Positions 33,722 through 34,069 of a DNA stretch of 34,069 bases are shown piece after piece. Source of the stretch: Acidobacteriota bacterium (GTDB lineage: Bacteria; Acidobacteriota; Aminicenantia; Aminicenantales; UBA4085); contig JAQULS010000019.1 of NCBI GenBank assembly GCA_028749235.1, positions 1 through 34,069 on the forward strand. Reading direction: 5' to 3'. The translations under genes were made by a program, and so were the position numbers. The first letter of the stretch is position 1, and every line of letters starts with the position of its first letter. The notes beneath the pieces are model-generated. The model saw only the letters and a program-made list of their open reading frames with translations. It had not been told where the DNA came from and made no database searches.

Positions 33722-34069
33722 CGGATTTCTCCTCGATCGTTTCCGTCGCCTCGGCCGTGCCGTCCTTCGACGGTGCGGCGGCAACCTGCTCGGCCTCGAC
33801 CGGCGCGGCGGCCGCATCGACCGCCGGCGTCTCCCCCTTCTCCTCCGGTTCCTGCGGCCGAACCTCTTCTTCCTTGACGGCGGCCGGGGCCGCGGTCTTG
33901 GCCGCCAGACTCTTGTTCAGCTGTTCGCGGATGAGGTCGCCGAAGGTCAGCCGTTCGCCCTGGTTGTCCTGACAGCGCTGGTAATCCTGCTTCTGGATGT
34001 CCGCCTGGGCCTGCCGGAAGCTGAGGCTGATCTTCTTGTCCTTGCTGTTGAGCTTGATGATCTTGGCTT
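33714..34069 (-). CDS. rpsA: 30S ribosomal protein S1, C-terminal part (runs off the window)
   Basis: The minus-strand frame open from the window edge to TAA 33716-33714 gives 117 residues. It starts AKIIKLNSKDKKISLSFRQAQ, the end of an S1/OB-fold domain as in the last repeats of S1. Then comes an unstructured Ala/Glu/Pro-rich tail with KEEEVRPQEPEEKGE and EATETIEEKSDD. S1 brings mRNAs to the 30S subunit. The stop overlaps the HU start. The 5' part lies beyond the window, so the number of S1 domains is unknown. Confidence 0.8.
   Translation of the reverse strand, partial: AKIIKLNSKDKKISLSFRQAQADIQKQDYQRCQDNQGERLTFGDLIREQLNKSLAAKTAAPAAVKEEEVRPQEPEEKGETPAVDAAAAPVEAEQVAAAPSKDGTAEATETIEEKSDD

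Overview
This is a GC-rich bacterial chromosomal segment, tightly packed with protein genes on both strands. Many junctions are 4-base ATGA stop/start overlaps. I see no rRNA, tRNA, CRISPR, insertion sequence or phage gene. An outer-membrane barrel, a lipoprotein signal and a PpiD-like chaperone point to a diderm. The mix of SBBP-repeat proteins, unusual secreted glycoside hydrolases, a ceramidase-like hydrolase, a URO-D-like protein and an SSS transporter resembles Acidobacteriota or Candidatus Aminicenantes. That placement is inferred from gene content, not from phylogeny.

Layout. Bases 1-6289 (+) hold the 3' part of a glycoside-hydrolase-like gene, a large SBBP-repeat surface protein and a small beta-barrel protein. 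Bases 6306-13448 (-) look like a five-gene catabolic operon, in transcription order: sodium:solute symporter, GH84 / ADP-ribosylglycohydrolase fusion, CoA-binding protein, GATase1-like protein and neutral-ceramidase-like hydrolase. Its promoter has a perfect palindrome inside the -35/-10 spacer and its predicted transcript starts at the start codon. Bases 13545-18459 (+) are the housekeeping operon rpsP-khpA-rimM-trmD-rplS-rnhB followed by a TPR protein. rimM is split by a frameshift at a run of nine T.

Bases 18449-19479 (-) encode an ECF sigma factor and a coupled one-TM partner, probably an anti-sigma factor. Bases 19581-23563 (+) carry a HerA-like/DUF853 ATPase, a PspF-like sigma-54 activator, a small CxxC/coiled-coil protein and a PlsC-like protein with altered motifs. 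Bases 23610-26615 (+) encode a 1001-residue lipoprotein glycoside hydrolase with a malectin-like domain. It is followed by a 57-bp tandem repeat in which each unit can fold into a hairpin, and by a small membrane protein. Bases 27178-29753 (-) are a URO-D-like gene coupled to an MFS sugar porter, with a palindrome in the leader. Bases 30008-34069 (-) are a second housekeeping chain: rpsA (partial)-HU-HIT-PpiD-M29-like aminopeptidase.

How it fits together: core translation and protein-folding operons are interleaved with accessory loci for uptake and breakdown of glycans or glycoconjugates. The two transporter operons share a nine-base half-site in palindromes upstream of their first genes, so they may answer to one repressor. 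The most unusual items are the GH84-ARH fusion operon, the rimM slip site, the hairpin-repeat array and several promoters predicted to give leaderless mRNAs.
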